Source: an uncultured Collinsella sp. (GTDB lineage Bacteria; Actinomycetota; Coriobacteriia; Coriobacteriales; Coriobacteriaceae). From it: a stretch of DNA of 31,787 bases. The position numbers and the translations under genes were made by a program. The stretch is from contig UQSK01000017.1 in the NCBI GenBank assembly GCA_900543605.1, positions 1-31,787 of the forward strand, read 5' to 3'. The notes beneath the pieces were generated by a model that saw nothing but the letters and a program-made list of their open reading frames with translations, was not told the DNA's origin and did no database searches. Shown piece after piece: positions 23,951 through 31,787 of the stretch; within the stretch, counting starts at the first letter, position 1; each line of letters begins with the position of its first letter.

Positions 23951-24514
23951 ATGCCTACCATTTCTACCGCCGACTTCAAGAACGGCCTCGGTCTCCGCAT
24001 TAAGGACAAGGTCTACACCATCGTCGAGTTCCAGCATGTGAAGCCGGGCAAGGGCGGCGCGTTTGTGCGCTACAAGACCCGCGACATCAAGAGCGGCCGC
24101 GTCGTCGAGAACACCTGCAACGCCGGCACCAAGTTCGAGAGCGTTATGCTCACCACCCGTGAGTTCCAGTACCTCTACAACGATGGCGCCGACTACATCT
24201 TCATGGACAATGAGACCTATGAGCAGGTTCCCGTTCCCGAGGACATGGTGGGCGAGAACTCCAAGTGGCTGCGCGAGAATGATATCTGCCAGCTGCTCTT
24301 CGCCGACGATGAGCTCATGGGCGTGACTCCGCCGATGTTCATCGAGACCACCATCGTCCAGACCGACCCGGGCTTTAAGGGCGACACCGTCCAGGGTTCC
24401 ACCAAGCCGGCCACGATTGACACCGGCGCTGTCATCCAGGTCCCCATGTACCTCAACGAGGGCGAGGTCATCAAGGTTGACACCCGCGACGGCAAGTTCG
24501 TCTCCCGCGTCTAG
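23951..24514 (+). CDS. efp: Translation elongation factor P
   Basis: Binds ribosomes stalled at polyproline and promotes peptide-bond formation. The 187-residue product is a normal length. It has the three beta-barrel domains and the loop KPGKGGAF with Lys34 at its tip, the position that is modified in many bacteria. I see no modification genes nearby. The start is the ATG at 23951 with AGAAAGG 5 bases upstream. It opens a run of seven closely spaced genes through recN; the next gene follows after 24 bases with its own strong site. Confidence 0.96.
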   Translation: MPTISTADFKNGLGLRIKDKVYTIVEFQHVKPGKGGAFVRYKTRDIKSGRVVENTCNAGTKFESVMLTTREFQYLYNDGADYIFMDNETYEQVPVPEDMVGENSKWLRENDICQLLFADDELMGVTPPMFIETTIVQTDPGFKGDTVQGSTKPATIDTGAVIQVPMYLNEGEVIKVDTRDGKFVSRV

Positions 24515-24538
24515 CAACCAACTCTTCTAGGAGGACTC

Positions 24539-24901
24539 ATGCCCCAGGAAATCAAGATTGACGGCATCGGCATTTCGCCCGATGTTTTGACCGCCATCGT
24601 CTCGCGCGCCGTGTCGGATGTCGAGGGCATCGCCTCCGTTGGCGTCAAGGACCTTGCCACCAACCTTGTCTCCATGATGCTCTCGTCCAAGGCCCCGGCT
24701 TCCGAGCCGGCGGTCGAGGCCGAGGTCGTCGGCGACAAGCTCGCACTCACCGTGCGTGTCGTGGTGTTCTTTGGCTATCCGTTCAAGAAACTCGCCGAGG
24801 CCGTTCGCGCCGCCGTGGTCGCCGCCATCGATGCCCAGGTGGGCGTCGAGGTCGAGCGCGTTGACGTTTGCATCGATGGCCTCGTTTTCCCCAAGGAGTA
24901 A
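24539..24901 (+). CDS. Asp23/Gls24 family envelope stress-response protein
   Basis: A 120-residue protein of the Asp23/Gls24 (DUF322) family. The pattern IGISPDVLTAIVSRAVSDVEGIASV, in overlapping short motifs, and the C-terminal VDVCIDGLVF strand are typical. Family members in Firmicutes are membrane-associated or nucleoid-adjacent proteins linked to cell-envelope homeostasis; the biochemical role is unknown. A strong TAGGAGGA site precedes the ATG. Location between efp and nusB is conserved in Gram-positives and supports the call. Its stop codon lies 3 bases before the nusB start. Confidence 0.88.
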   Translation: MPQEIKIDGIGISPDVLTAIVSRAVSDVEGIASVGVKDLATNLVSMMLSSKAPASEPAVEAEVVGDKLALTVRVVVFFGYPFKKLAEAVRAAVVAAIDAQVGVEVERVDVCIDGLVFPKE

Positions 24902-24904
24902 CCT

Positions 24905-25492
24905 TTGAGCCTTAAGGTTTATCGCGGGCGTACGCTTGCCCGCAGTCAGGCGCTGCAGCTGCTGTTCCAGGCCGAGGCCACGGACAGCCCGCTCGAGCGC
25001 GTCCTCGAGGGCGATTTCCTGATCTCGAAGGGTCCCCTCGACCCCTATGCGCTGGAGCTTTGCCGCGGTGCCTACGAGCACATCGATCGCATCGACTGTG
25101 CCCTGCGCGCCGTTGCCAAGAACTGGGATCTTATGCGCATGCCCGGTGCCGACCGCAACCTGCTGCGTATCGCCGTCTACGAGATGCGCTTCCTTTCTGA
25201 CGAAGAGGTCTCGGACGCTATCGTCATTAACGAGGCTGTCGAGATTGCCAAGGCTTATGGCACCGACCAGTCCGCATCGTTTGTCAACGGCGTGCTGGGC
25301 AAGATCGCTCGCAGCGAGGAGCTGCCGGGCGAGGACCTGTACCAGGAGCTGCTGGCCGAGGATCGCGCTCGCGAGGAGGCACAGGCTGCCGAGGCGGCCG
25401 CAAAGGTCGCTGCCGCTCAGGCTGCCGCCGGTGTACTTGCTGAGGATGCGGACGCTGCTGAGGCCGTCGAGGCCGACTCCGTCGAGGAGTAG
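24905..25492 (+). CDS. nusB: Transcription antitermination factor NusB
   Basis: An RNA-binding helical protein that works with NusE on boxA of rRNA leaders. The NusB fold is covered by about residues 8-145: RTLARSQALQLLFQAE at the start, then RNLLRIAVYEM and AIVINEAVEIAKAYG followed by FVNGVLGKI. The remaining 45-50 residues form an Ala/Glu-rich acidic tail that is not part of the usual fold. The start is a TTG at 24905 with AAGGAG 6 bases upstream in the end of the Asp23 gene. Gene length from this start fits the conserved N-terminus. The xseB ATG lies two bases after its stop. Confidence 0.92.
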   Translation: MSLKVYRGRTLARSQALQLLFQAEATDSPLERVLEGDFLISKGPLDPYALELCRGAYEHIDRIDCALRAVAKNWDLMRMPGADRNLLRIAVYEMRFLSDEEVSDAIVINEAVEIAKAYGTDQSASFVNGVLGKIARSEELPGEDLYQELLAEDRAREEAQAAEAAAKVAAAQAAAGVLAEDADAAEAVEADSVEE

Positions 25493-25494
25493 CC

Positions 25495-25761
25495 ATGCCA
25501 GAGGGTTCCGTCCGCAACTTCGATGAGATCTCGGATCGCCTGGACCAGATTATCGCCACCGTTCGCTCCAAGGATACGTCCTTGGAGCGTTCGCTCGATT
25601 TGTTTGACGAGGCGATTGAGCTGGGCTCCCGTGCGGTCGATATGGTCGACAAGTTTGAGCTGACGCCGCGTGAGGCCGACAAGCTCGAGCGGGAATACGA
25701 TGAGGATGCGGCAAACGAGTCCCAAGATAGACAAGCTGCATCTCCGGATACGAATGGTTGA
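25495..25761 (+). CDS. xseB: Exodeoxyribonuclease VII small subunit
   Basis: An 88-residue partner of XseA in the single-strand DNA exonuclease VII. The two-helix pattern is recognisable: SVRNFDEISDRLDQIIATV, then LERSLDLFDEAIELG, both typical of XseB, followed by a hydrophilic tail. GAGGAG in the end of nusB lies 5 bases before the ATG. The large-subunit gene xseA is usually next to xseB but is absent from this run, so it must lie elsewhere or be missing. The stop overlaps the tlyA start (TGATG). Confidence 0.85.
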   Translation: MPEGSVRNFDEISDRLDQIIATVRSKDTSLERSLDLFDEAIELGSRAVDMVDKFELTPREADKLEREYDEDAANESQDRQAASPDTNG

Positions 25762-26573
25762 TGGCATTCATGAAACGCGTGCGTCTCGATGACGAACTGA
25801 TTTCACAGGGCATCTGCGCTGATCGCGCGGATGCCCTTCGCACTCTTATGGCCGGCTTGGTTTCGAGCGGCGGTGAGCGTTTGACCTCTCCGGGGCTCAA
25901 GGTGACGCCGGGCCTGCCTCTGCACGTTAAGGGGCGCATTCCGTACGTTGGGCGCGGCGGCCTTAAGCTCGAGGGTGCGCTCGATGCGTTTGGGATTGAT
26001 CCGACGGACCTTGCTTGCCTCGATGTGGGCTGCTCCACGGGCGGCTTTACTGATTGCCTGCTCAAGTGCGGCGCCGCGACCGTTGTCTCGGTCGACGTGG
26101 GCCGTGCCCAGTTCGACTGGTCACTTCGTCAGGACGATCGCGTGACGCTCCACGAGCGCACGAATGTGACGCAGCTGCCCGAGCTCGGCTACGGCGGCGC
26201 TATCGACCTGGCCGTGTGCGATGTGTCGTTTACGAGTATCGCGAACATTATCGATGCGGTGCTGGCGTGCCTGGCTCCTACGGGTGCATTCTGCACGCTC
26301 GTAAAGCCGCAGTTTGAGGCTCCGGCGGCGCTGGTGGGCGAGGGCGGCATTGTGACCGATCCCGCCGTGCGCCGCGATACACTCGTTGCGGCAGTTGAAC
26401 TCTTTGCCTCCAAGGGGCTGTTCCCGGTCGATGTGTGCGTGTCGCCCATTCATGGTGCCAAGGGAAACGTTGAGTTTTTCCTGTACGGGACGAGGTTTGC
26501 CCCCGGCGAACGCACCGACGATGAGCTGCAATCCCAGGTATCGGTTTTGAGCGAGAAAGCTGCAACGCTATGA
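25761..26573 (+). CDS. tlyA: TlyA-family rRNA 2'-O-methyltransferase
   Basis: A 270-residue S4-FtsJ protein. The N-terminal S4 domain covers about 1-65. The Rossmann methyltransferase follows, with the SAM motif DVGCSTGGFTDCLL and the downstream CDVSFTSI and VKPQFE segments. Actinobacterial TlyA adds 2'-O-methyl groups to 16S and 23S rRNA, and loss affects capreomycin sensitivity; others are called hemolysin only by history. The start is the ATG at 25761 overlapping the xseB stop. The ATG at 25770 is an alternative, and neither has a strong ribosome site, consistent with coupling. It overlaps nadK by 4 bases. Confidence 0.92.
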   Translation: MAFMKRVRLDDELISQGICADRADALRTLMAGLVSSGGERLTSPGLKVTPGLPLHVKGRIPYVGRGGLKLEGALDAFGIDPTDLACLDVGCSTGGFTDCLLKCGAATVVSVDVGRAQFDWSLRQDDRVTLHERTNVTQLPELGYGGAIDLAVCDVSFTSIANIIDAVLACLAPTGAFCTLVKPQFEAPAALVGEGGIVTDPAVRRDTLVAAVELFASKGLFPVDVCVSPIHGAKGNVEFFLYGTRFAPGERTDDELQSQVSVLSEKAATL

Positions 26574-27430
26574 AGGTCTTTCTGGTTCCCAATTACTACA
26601 AGCAAGAGGCGGTCGAGAGCGGCCTGATGCTCGAGCTTTGGCTGACGCGCCAGGGCTATGAGGTCGCATGGGCTGCCGACCAGCGATCGAAGATTCAAAG
26701 CACGCCTGATATTGACGGATCCGATCTGGTCATTACGCTCGGCGGCGACGGCACGCTGCTGCGCGCAGCCCGCATCCTCAACCATCGCGAGATTCCTATC
26801 CTCGGTCTTTCCTATGGTCACCTGGGCTTTTTAACTGCTGCGAGTCCCGAGGAGCGCGACATTCTTAAGGTCGTGAGCGATGCCCTTTCCGGCGAGCTGC
26901 ACGTGAGCCGTCGCGCCACCATCGCTGCGGATATCGTGTCCGTGCGCGAAGACGGTACGAAGGATGTCGTGCGCACCTTCGCCCTCAACGACATGGCGCT
27001 TACCCGCGGTCCGCTGTCCGATATGGTCGAGTTCGACATCACGGTGTCCGGCCATCATATCGACCGTCTGCGTGGCGACGGCGTGGTCGTGTCCACGGCG
27101 ACTGGTTCTACGGGTTACGCGCTCAGTGCCGGTGGCCCCATCGTGAGCCCCGACTATACGGGCATGGTCTGCGTACCCATTGCACCGCACACCATTCAGG
27201 CCCGTGCCTTCTTGACTTCGCCGAGTGATGTCGTCGAAATCTTTATGTCCGATGATCGCCCGAGCGTGCCGGCCATCGCCATCGACGGACAGTTTATTAC
27301 CTGCGATGGCACGGTTGAGAGCGTGGCCGTGCGCCGTGGTCCCGGCGATGTGCTGCTGCTGGATTACGGTCCCGAGAGCTTTTACAACTCGGTGAGCCGC
27401 GTGTTCTACGGAGTGCGTCATGATCGATGA
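26570..27430 (+). CDS. nadK: NAD kinase
   Basis: Phosphorylates NAD to NADP. The 286-residue product has the GGDGT motif at 58-62. A LND segment stands where many enzymes have LNE. The glycine-rich STATGSTGYALSAGGP region forms the NAD site. The start overlaps the tlyA stop as ATGA, and the 3' end overlaps recN by 11 bases. The tlyA-nadK-recN order is conserved in many Gram-positives and supports the identity. I see nothing unusual beyond the Asp in the LND motif, which other NAD kinases also carry. Confidence 0.94.
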   Translation: MKVFLVPNYYKQEAVESGLMLELWLTRQGYEVAWAADQRSKIQSTPDIDGSDLVITLGGDGTLLRAARILNHREIPILGLSYGHLGFLTAASPEERDILKVVSDALSGELHVSRRATIAADIVSVREDGTKDVVRTFALNDMALTRGPLSDMVEFDITVSGHHIDRLRGDGVVVSTATGSTGYALSAGGPIVSPDYTGMVCVPIAPHTIQARAFLTSPSDVVEIFMSDDRPSVPAIAIDGQFITCDGTVESVAVRRGPGDVLLLDYGPESFYNSVSRVFYGVRHDR

Positions 27431-29048
27431 GCTGCAGGTTTCCAACATTGCACTCATTCGCGAGGCGACGTTGGTTCCGAGTGCTGGTCTAACGGTTCTG
27501 ACCGGCGAGACCGGTGCCGGTAAGACCGCGCTGCTTTCGGCGCTCAAGCTCATTTTGGGCGAACGCGCAGATTCGTCGACCGTGCGCGAGGGCGAGGCAC
27601 TTGCGAGCGTCGAGGCGCGCCTGTTCGACGGCCCGCACGACACGGAGGGCTTCACCGTGCAGCGCAGCCTTTCTGCCGAGGGCCGCAGCCGTGTAAAAAT
27701 TGACGGCCGTATCGCCAGCGTGCGCGAACTTTCGGAGCGCGTTGGCGTGATGATGGATCTTTGCGGTCAGCACGAGCATCAGCGCTTGCTCGACCCGGCG
27801 CACCATGTTGCCATGGTCGATGCCTGGGCTGGGCGCGCGGCGCTTGAGGCGCTCGAGAAGTATCGCACCTGCTTTAAGGCTTCGCGTGCCGCCGCCAAGG
27901 AGCTTCGCCGTGTGGAGGAAGCCTCGCGCGCACAGGGGAGTCGCGTCGAGGAAGCACGTTTTGCCCTTGAGCGTATCGCCGAGGTCGACCCCAAGCCAGG
28001 CGAGTACGAGGAACTCGAGGAGCTGCTGCCGCGCTCGGAGCACGCCGAGGTCTTGGTGGCGACGGCCAGCGAGGCACATGCATCGCTTGCTGCCGAAGGG
28101 GGAGCGCTCGATGCCGTGAATGGCGCCGTGGCCGAGCTTTCACGCATGACGACCGTCGATCGCAAGCTGGGTGACATCGCCGATGCCCTTTCGGACGCCT
28201 GCATCTCACTCGAGGATTGTGCCAACGAGTTGCGTGCTTATCGCGATGGCGTTGCGTTTGACCCTCGCGAGCTCGCTCGCATGCGCGAGCGATATTCCGA
28301 TCTTAAGGGCCTGCTGCGTCAGTGGGGGCCCACTATGGATGATGTCTTTGCCATGCGCGATCGCTCACAGGAGCTGCTGTCCCTAGTTGATGATGGTGAT
28401 GAGCAGATCAAGAAGGCTCGCGAGGCACTCGGGAGCGCTGAGCGCGAACTGTTCGCCGCCGCCAAGGCGCTTAAGCGCGCACGCAATGCGGCAGCCCCGC
28501 GTTTTTGTCACGAGGTGGGTCGTCAGATGGCACGCCTGGAGATGGGCGGCGCTGAGCTGGTCTGGGAGTCGCGTGATCTTCCCCGCGCTGAGTGGACGCT
28601 TGCCGGCCCCTCGAGCTATGAGCTTTTGTATCGCAGCGGTGCTGGATTGACCCCGCGCCCCCTGCGCCGCATTGCGTCGGGCGGCGAGTTGAGCCGCGTC
28701 ATGCTGGCGAGCAAGGTTGTCCTCGGTAATGCGGACGGTGTCGACACGCTGGTATTTGACGAGGTTGATGCCGGTGTCGGCGGCTCTACCGCACGTGCGT
28801 TAGCCGGTGTACTGGCCGATCTTGCCGCCACGCATCAGGTCATCGTCGTAACACACCTGGCGCAGGTTGCGGTCATGGCTGACAAGCATTACGTGGTGAG
28901 CAAGGAACCCGGCGACGTTCCCCAAACGCATCTGGACGAGGTGACCGGTGATGCCCGCACCGCAGAGATCGCCCGCATGCTGAGCGGCGATCAATCGGAG
29001 GCAAGCCTAGCGCATGCCAAGCAGATGCTCGAAGAAGCTCGAGGTTAG
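27420..29048 (+). CDS. recN: DNA repair protein RecN
   Basis: An SMC-like ATPase that acts early in double-strand break repair. The 542-residue product has Walker A GETGAGKT (29-36), two helical coiled-coil stretches (roughly 145-220 and 290-370), the ABC signature SGGEL starting at Ser420, and Walker B LVFDEVDAG with Asp447 and Glu448. The VVTHLAQVA H-loop follows. The length is normal. It starts inside nadK and closes the efp-to-recN run. A stem-loop lies 18 bases after the stop. Confidence 0.95.
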   Translation: MIDELQVSNIALIREATLVPSAGLTVLTGETGAGKTALLSALKLILGERADSSTVREGEALASVEARLFDGPHDTEGFTVQRSLSAEGRSRVKIDGRIASVRELSERVGVMMDLCGQHEHQRLLDPAHHVAMVDAWAGRAALEALEKYRTCFKASRAAAKELRRVEEASRAQGSRVEEARFALERIAEVDPKPGEYEELEELLPRSEHAEVLVATASEAHASLAAEGGALDAVNGAVAELSRMTTVDRKLGDIADALSDACISLEDCANELRAYRDGVAFDPRELARMRERYSDLKGLLRQWGPTMDDVFAMRDRSQELLSLVDDGDEQIKKAREALGSAERELFAAAKALKRARNAAAPRFCHEVGRQMARLEMGGAELVWESRDLPRAEWTLAGPSSYELLYRSGAGLTPRPLRRIASGGELSRVMLASKVVLGNADGVDTLVFDEVDAGVGGSTARALAGVLADLAATHQVIVVTHLAQVAVMADKHYVVSKEPGDVPQTHLDEVTGDARTAEIARMLSGDQSEASLAHAKQMLEEARG

Positions 29049-29066
29049 GTCGTATCAGCGGTGTTG

Positions 29067-29099
29067 GTGGGACAAAATAGACTGAAATTTTTGTCCCAC
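29067..29099. terminator. Stem-loop between recN and rpiR-type gene
   Basis: An 11-bp perfect stem (29067-29077 with 29089-29099) with an 11-nt loop lies between two convergent genes. T-runs form part of the stem rather than a tail, so termination in either direction is plausible but not certain. Confidence 0.6.
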
Positions 29100-29107
29100 T
29101 ACGCGTT

Positions 29108-29965
29108 TTACTCCACGACCTTATCCGGTTGGATGAGCTCCTCGTAGTAGCTGATGTGCTCGCGTGCGTCCTCGATCTCGGGCAGCAGGAAGTTGTAGAT
29201 AACCTCGATGATCATCGTGGCGCTCATCTTGGAGAACGCAAAGTCACCCGTTGTCAGCAGTGCCTCGTGATTGACGGTATTAAAGGTGTAGTCGGCCAGG
29301 CGAGCAAGCGGAGACTTGCTGTCGCTGCTGATGACGACTACGGTAGCACCGCAATCGCGAGCTGCTTTTGCCATGCGATTCAGTCGGCGCGACTTACCCG
29401 AGTTCGAGATCAGCACGATGACATCACCTGGGCGCAACGTGAGCGCGAAACCAATCGAGGTCTCACTAATGGTGCTCGCCATGCAGCGCAGGCCCAGCTG
29501 CGAAAACTTAAATGTCGCATCGAGTGCGACCGCGTTCGTATTGCCCACGGCGGCGAACTCAATAACGCCGGCATTTTTAAGCGCGTGTACAACTGCGGCC
29601 AACGTGTCGTGATCAATGCCGTCGATGGTCGCATTAAGCTCGCTCACCTTGGCGGCGAGGATATTTTTAAGGCTCTGCTCCATGTTGTCGAGCGAGACCT
29701 CGTCGGTCAGGCCCTCGTTGCGCTGACTCTCCAAGTCGCGCGCCAACGAAAACTGAAAGCTGCGGAAGCTGCCAAAGCCCAGCTTGCGGCAAAAGCGCGA
29801 GACCGTCGCCTCGGACGTGGCAGCGGCTCGTGAGAGCTGGGCGGCCGTCAGGCGCGGCGCCTCGGACTGGTGCTCCAATATATAGTCGACAATGCGCTGC
29901 TCGGAATCGCTGTACCCTTTGTGCGTGCTAATAAGGGAGAGCGCGCTCTTGCTGCTATCGGTCAT
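29108..29965 (-). CDS. RpiR-family transcriptional regulator
   Basis: A 285-residue DNA-binding regulator. The N-terminal HTH domain covers about residues 5-75, with TAAQLSRAAATSEATVSRFC as the helix-turn-helix. A linker follows, and then a SIS sugar-phosphate-binding domain (about 125-255) with the SNSGKS motif at 187-192. Such proteins sense phosphosugars and control nearby sugar uptake genes. The gene is divergent from a fructose-type PTS gene, which is its likely target. The start is the ATG at 29965 with AGGAG 6 bases upstream; the in-frame codons up to 30031 run through the operator region. The ligand is unknown. Confidence 0.9.
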   Translation of the reverse strand: MTDSSKSALSLISTHKGYSDSEQRIVDYILEHQSEAPRLTAAQLSRAAATSEATVSRFCRKLGFGSFRSFQFSLARDLESQRNEGLTDEVSLDNMEQSLKNILAAKVSELNATIDGIDHDTLAAVVHALKNAGVIEFAAVGNTNAVALDATFKFSQLGLRCMASTISETSIGFALTLRPGDVIVLISNSGKSRRLNRMAKAARDCGATVVVISSDSKSPLARLADYTFNTVNHEALLTTGDFAFSKMSATMIIEVIYNFLLPEIEDAREHISYYEELIQPDKVVE

Positions 29966-29980
29966 GGATGGCTCCTGGTT

Positions 29981-30010
29981 GGCATGAAAATCGGACTCGT
30001 TTTTCATGCC
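29981..30010. promoter_or_regulatory. Candidate operator, 10-bp inverted repeat GGCATGAAAA / TTTTCATGCC
   Basis: A perfect inverted repeat (29981-29990 and 30001-30010, spacer 10) sits just downstream of a reverse-strand TATACT (-10, at 30013-30018), across the expected rpiR transcription start. Its TGAAA/TTTCA cores match those of the site at 30095-30109. It could be a binding site for the regulator or a 5' UTR hairpin. Confidence 0.6.
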
Positions 30011-30012
30011 AT

Positions 30013-30018
30013 AGTATA
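30013..30018 (-). promoter_or_regulatory. Candidate -10 box of the rpiR-type gene
   Basis: TATACT on the reverse strand, about 48 bases before the start codon. No good -35 is seen at 16-18 bases. Confidence 0.4.
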
Positions 30019-30071
30019 CGGGCAGTTTCAATTACAAGATACACCTTGCCGTTTCAAGTGTTGATGGTAAA

Positions 30072-30109
30072 CTTTCATTTACCGTTTACGGTTATGAAAG
30101 AACCTTTCA
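30072..30109. promoter_or_regulatory. Candidate operator cluster for the PTS gene
   Basis: CTTTCAT (30072-30078) and ATGAAAG (30094-30100) flank ACCGT/ACGGT, giving a near-palindrome. TGAAAG (30095-30100), a 3-base spacer and CTTTCA (30104-30109) form a second, perfect palindrome. The half-sites resemble those of the repeat at 29981-30010. A further CTTTCA lies at 30158-30163. Binding by the adjacent RpiR protein is inferred. Confidence 0.55.
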
Positions 30110-30236
30110 CCGGAGAATTGCGCCTTGTCTCTTCTCACGCGGACGGTAGGTTGGTATCTTTCAAGTGTGGAAAAATGCGCATTGAAGCGCGTATAGGGGA
30201 GCGCCCGCGGGCGCTGTACTCAAGAAGGAGGGACAC

Positions 30237-31756
30237 ATGGCTAAGTTTGACATCATTGCCGCGACCGGTTGCCCGACCGGCATTGCGCACACCTTCATGG
30301 CGAAGGAGGCGCTGGAGAAGGCAGCTGCCGAGCGAGGTCTGACCATTAAGGTCGAGACTCATGGCCAGGTCGGTGTCGAGAACGAGCTCACCAAGAGCGA
30401 GATCGCTGGCGCCAAGGCCGTCGTCGTCGCAGCCGATAAGGATGTCCAGGCTGAGCGTTTCGCCGGTAAGCCCATGGTTTCCGTTGGTGTTTCCAAGGCC
30501 CTGTCCGTTGAGGCCGCCGGTAAGCTGATTGACCGCGCGCTCGCCGCCAAGGGCGACAGCACGGTTGCAGCCGCTGCCGATGTCGAGGACGAGGTCGAGG
30601 AGAAGGAGTCCATCGGCCACATCATCTACAAGCACCTCATGAACGGCGTCAGCCACATGCTGGTCTTCGTCGTTGCTGGTGGTGTTCTGACCGCCGTTTC
30701 GTTCCTGTGGGGCATTACGTCCTTCGATTCGACGGCGTCTGACTACAACAGCTTTGCTGCGATGCTCAAGATCATCGGCGGCATCGCCATGAACCTCATG
30801 GTTCCGGTGCTTTCCGCCTACATCGCCGAGTCCATCGGCAAGCGCCCGGCGCTCGTCCCCGGATTTGTTGCCGGTATGATCGCCATCCAGGGCCTGCCTG
30901 TTAACGCCGAGACCGGCATGATCGACGCCGGTGGCGCCGGCGTGGGCTTTGGCTTCCTGGGCGGCATCGTCGGTGGCTTCCTCGCCGGTTATGTCATCCT
31001 GCTGCTCGAGAAGGTCTTTGCCGGTCTGCCCAAGAACCTGGACGGCCTCAAGGCTATCTTCCTGTACCCGCTGTTCTCGACGGCTATCGTCGGCCTGGTC
31101 ATGCTCGGCATCTCCGGCCCCATGGCTGCCATCAATACCGCCATGATGGACTTCCTCAAGGGCCTGTCCGCCTCTGGCGCCGTTGTCCTGGGTCTTGCCA
31201 TCGGCTGCATGTGCGCCTTTGACATGGGCGGCCCGGTCAACAAGGCTGCTTACGTCACCGGTACCGCTATGCTCACCGAGGCACTGGCTGCTGGCGTTGG
31301 CACCGATACCTACAACTTCGGCACCAAATTCATGGCTGCCGTCTCCGCCGCCTGCATCGTTCCGCCGCTGATCACCACCTTCGCCGTCGTTGTCGGCAAG
31401 AAGTACTTCAGCCAGGAGGATCACGACGCCGGTGTCGTCAACCTCATCCTTGGTTGCACCCACATCACCGAGGGCGCCATTCCGTTCATGACCAAGAACA
31501 TCTGGCCCGTCATGCCCATCATGATGCTCGGTTCCTCTATCGCTTCGATCCTGACCATTATGTTCAACGTTCACGATCCGGCGCCTCACGGTGGCTTCCT
31601 GGTCCTGCCCGTTGTCGAGAACGGTCCGCTTTGGGTCCTCGCGATCCTCATCGGCGCCGTGGTCGGTGGCATCCTGTTCGTGGCCTTTAAGAAGTACGAC
31701 TTCGAGAAGAATCAGAAGGCCGCTCCTGCAGCCAAGCCCGTTGAGGCCCCCAAGGC
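30237..31756 (+). CDS. Fructose-type PTS transporter, EIIBC components (3' truncated)
   Basis: A phosphotransferase-system permease that imports and phosphorylates a sugar, probably fructose or a relative. The EIIB domain (about 1-100) opens with IIAATGCPTGIAHTFMAKEA, where Cys12 is the phosphorylation site. The EIIC membrane domain starts near residue 125, with the family segments DMGGPVNKAAY and ITEGAIPF. An Ala/Pro/Lys-rich linker begins at the contig end, so an EIIA domain might follow. GAAGGAGGG lies 4 bases before the ATG. The frame stays open to 31787, but the last 31 bases are adapter, so the real gene is cut at about 31756. Control by the divergent RpiR-type regulator is likely. Confidence 0.9.
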
Positions 31757-31787
31757 CTGTCTCTTATACACATCTCCGAGCCCACGA
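31757..31787. other. Illumina Nextera adapter remnant (sequencing artefact)
   Basis: The first 19 bases (31757-31775) equal the reverse complement of the Tn5 mosaic end used in Nextera libraries. The following CCGAGCCCACGA is the start of the read-2 adapter. It is not biological and marks the contig end. Confidence 0.97.

Noticed and set aside
30135..31589. A 484-codon reverse-strand open frame opposite the PTS gene
   Set aside because: Antisense shadow of a clear EIIBC gene; rich in His, Asp and Gly, with no start signal.
31757..31787. Tn5-like mosaic end, as a possible transposon border
   Set aside because: The bases after the mosaic end are the commercial read-2 adapter, and the match stops at the sequence end, so it is library adapter.

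Overview
The window looks like a piece of core chromosome from a high-GC actinobacterium of class Coriobacteriia, most likely Collinsella. This is inferred from gene order (alaS-ruvX-mltG-yqeG-aroK-aroB-like, then pepQ, efp, asp23, nusB, xseB, tlyA, nadK, recN), codon usage, an actinobacterial-type isoleucine T-box leader, and frequent GTG/TTG starts. No database search was possible. Both ends are cut. The first gene (ftsH) lacks its N-terminus, and the last 31 bases match the Illumina Nextera adapter, so the right edge is a contig end and real sequence stops at about 31756. I see no rRNA, tRNA, CRISPR array, insertion sequence or prophage.

Left part (1-9025): the 3' end of ftsH with its terminator; a DUF523 gene convergent with an iron-containing alcohol dehydrogenase; a T-box riboswitch followed by ileS; the lspA-rluD pair; and a membrane GT2 glycosyltransferase. 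Middle (9038-15720): a lone A24 prepilin peptidase, a dGTPase-like HD hydrolase and rarA; then a tightly packed four-gene unit of a DUF948-like protein, a degenerate RsbW-like protein, a SigB/SigF-type sigma factor and an AI-2E-family permease. A small AT-richer membrane-protein gene follows on the other strand, and its 3' end is a perfect inverted repeat.

Right part (15862-31756): alaS, ruvX, mltG, yqeG, aroK and an aroB homologue form one long unit from a good promoter. pepQ follows behind a structured leader. Next comes the efp-asp23-nusB-xseB-tlyA-nadK-recN series, with several ATGA-type overlaps. The end holds a RpiR-family regulator divergent from a fructose-type PTS EIIBC gene, with TGAAA/TTTCA palindromes between them.

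Most of this is ordinary housekeeping DNA. The observations I rate highest are: the AroB homologue that appears to have lost its NAD loop and all three metal ligands while staying intact and operon-embedded; the anti-sigma-like protein without recognisable ATP-binding boxes beside its sigma factor; the operator-like palindromes between the RpiR and PTS genes; and the hairpin-ended small membrane gene. I found no convincing new multi-gene system.
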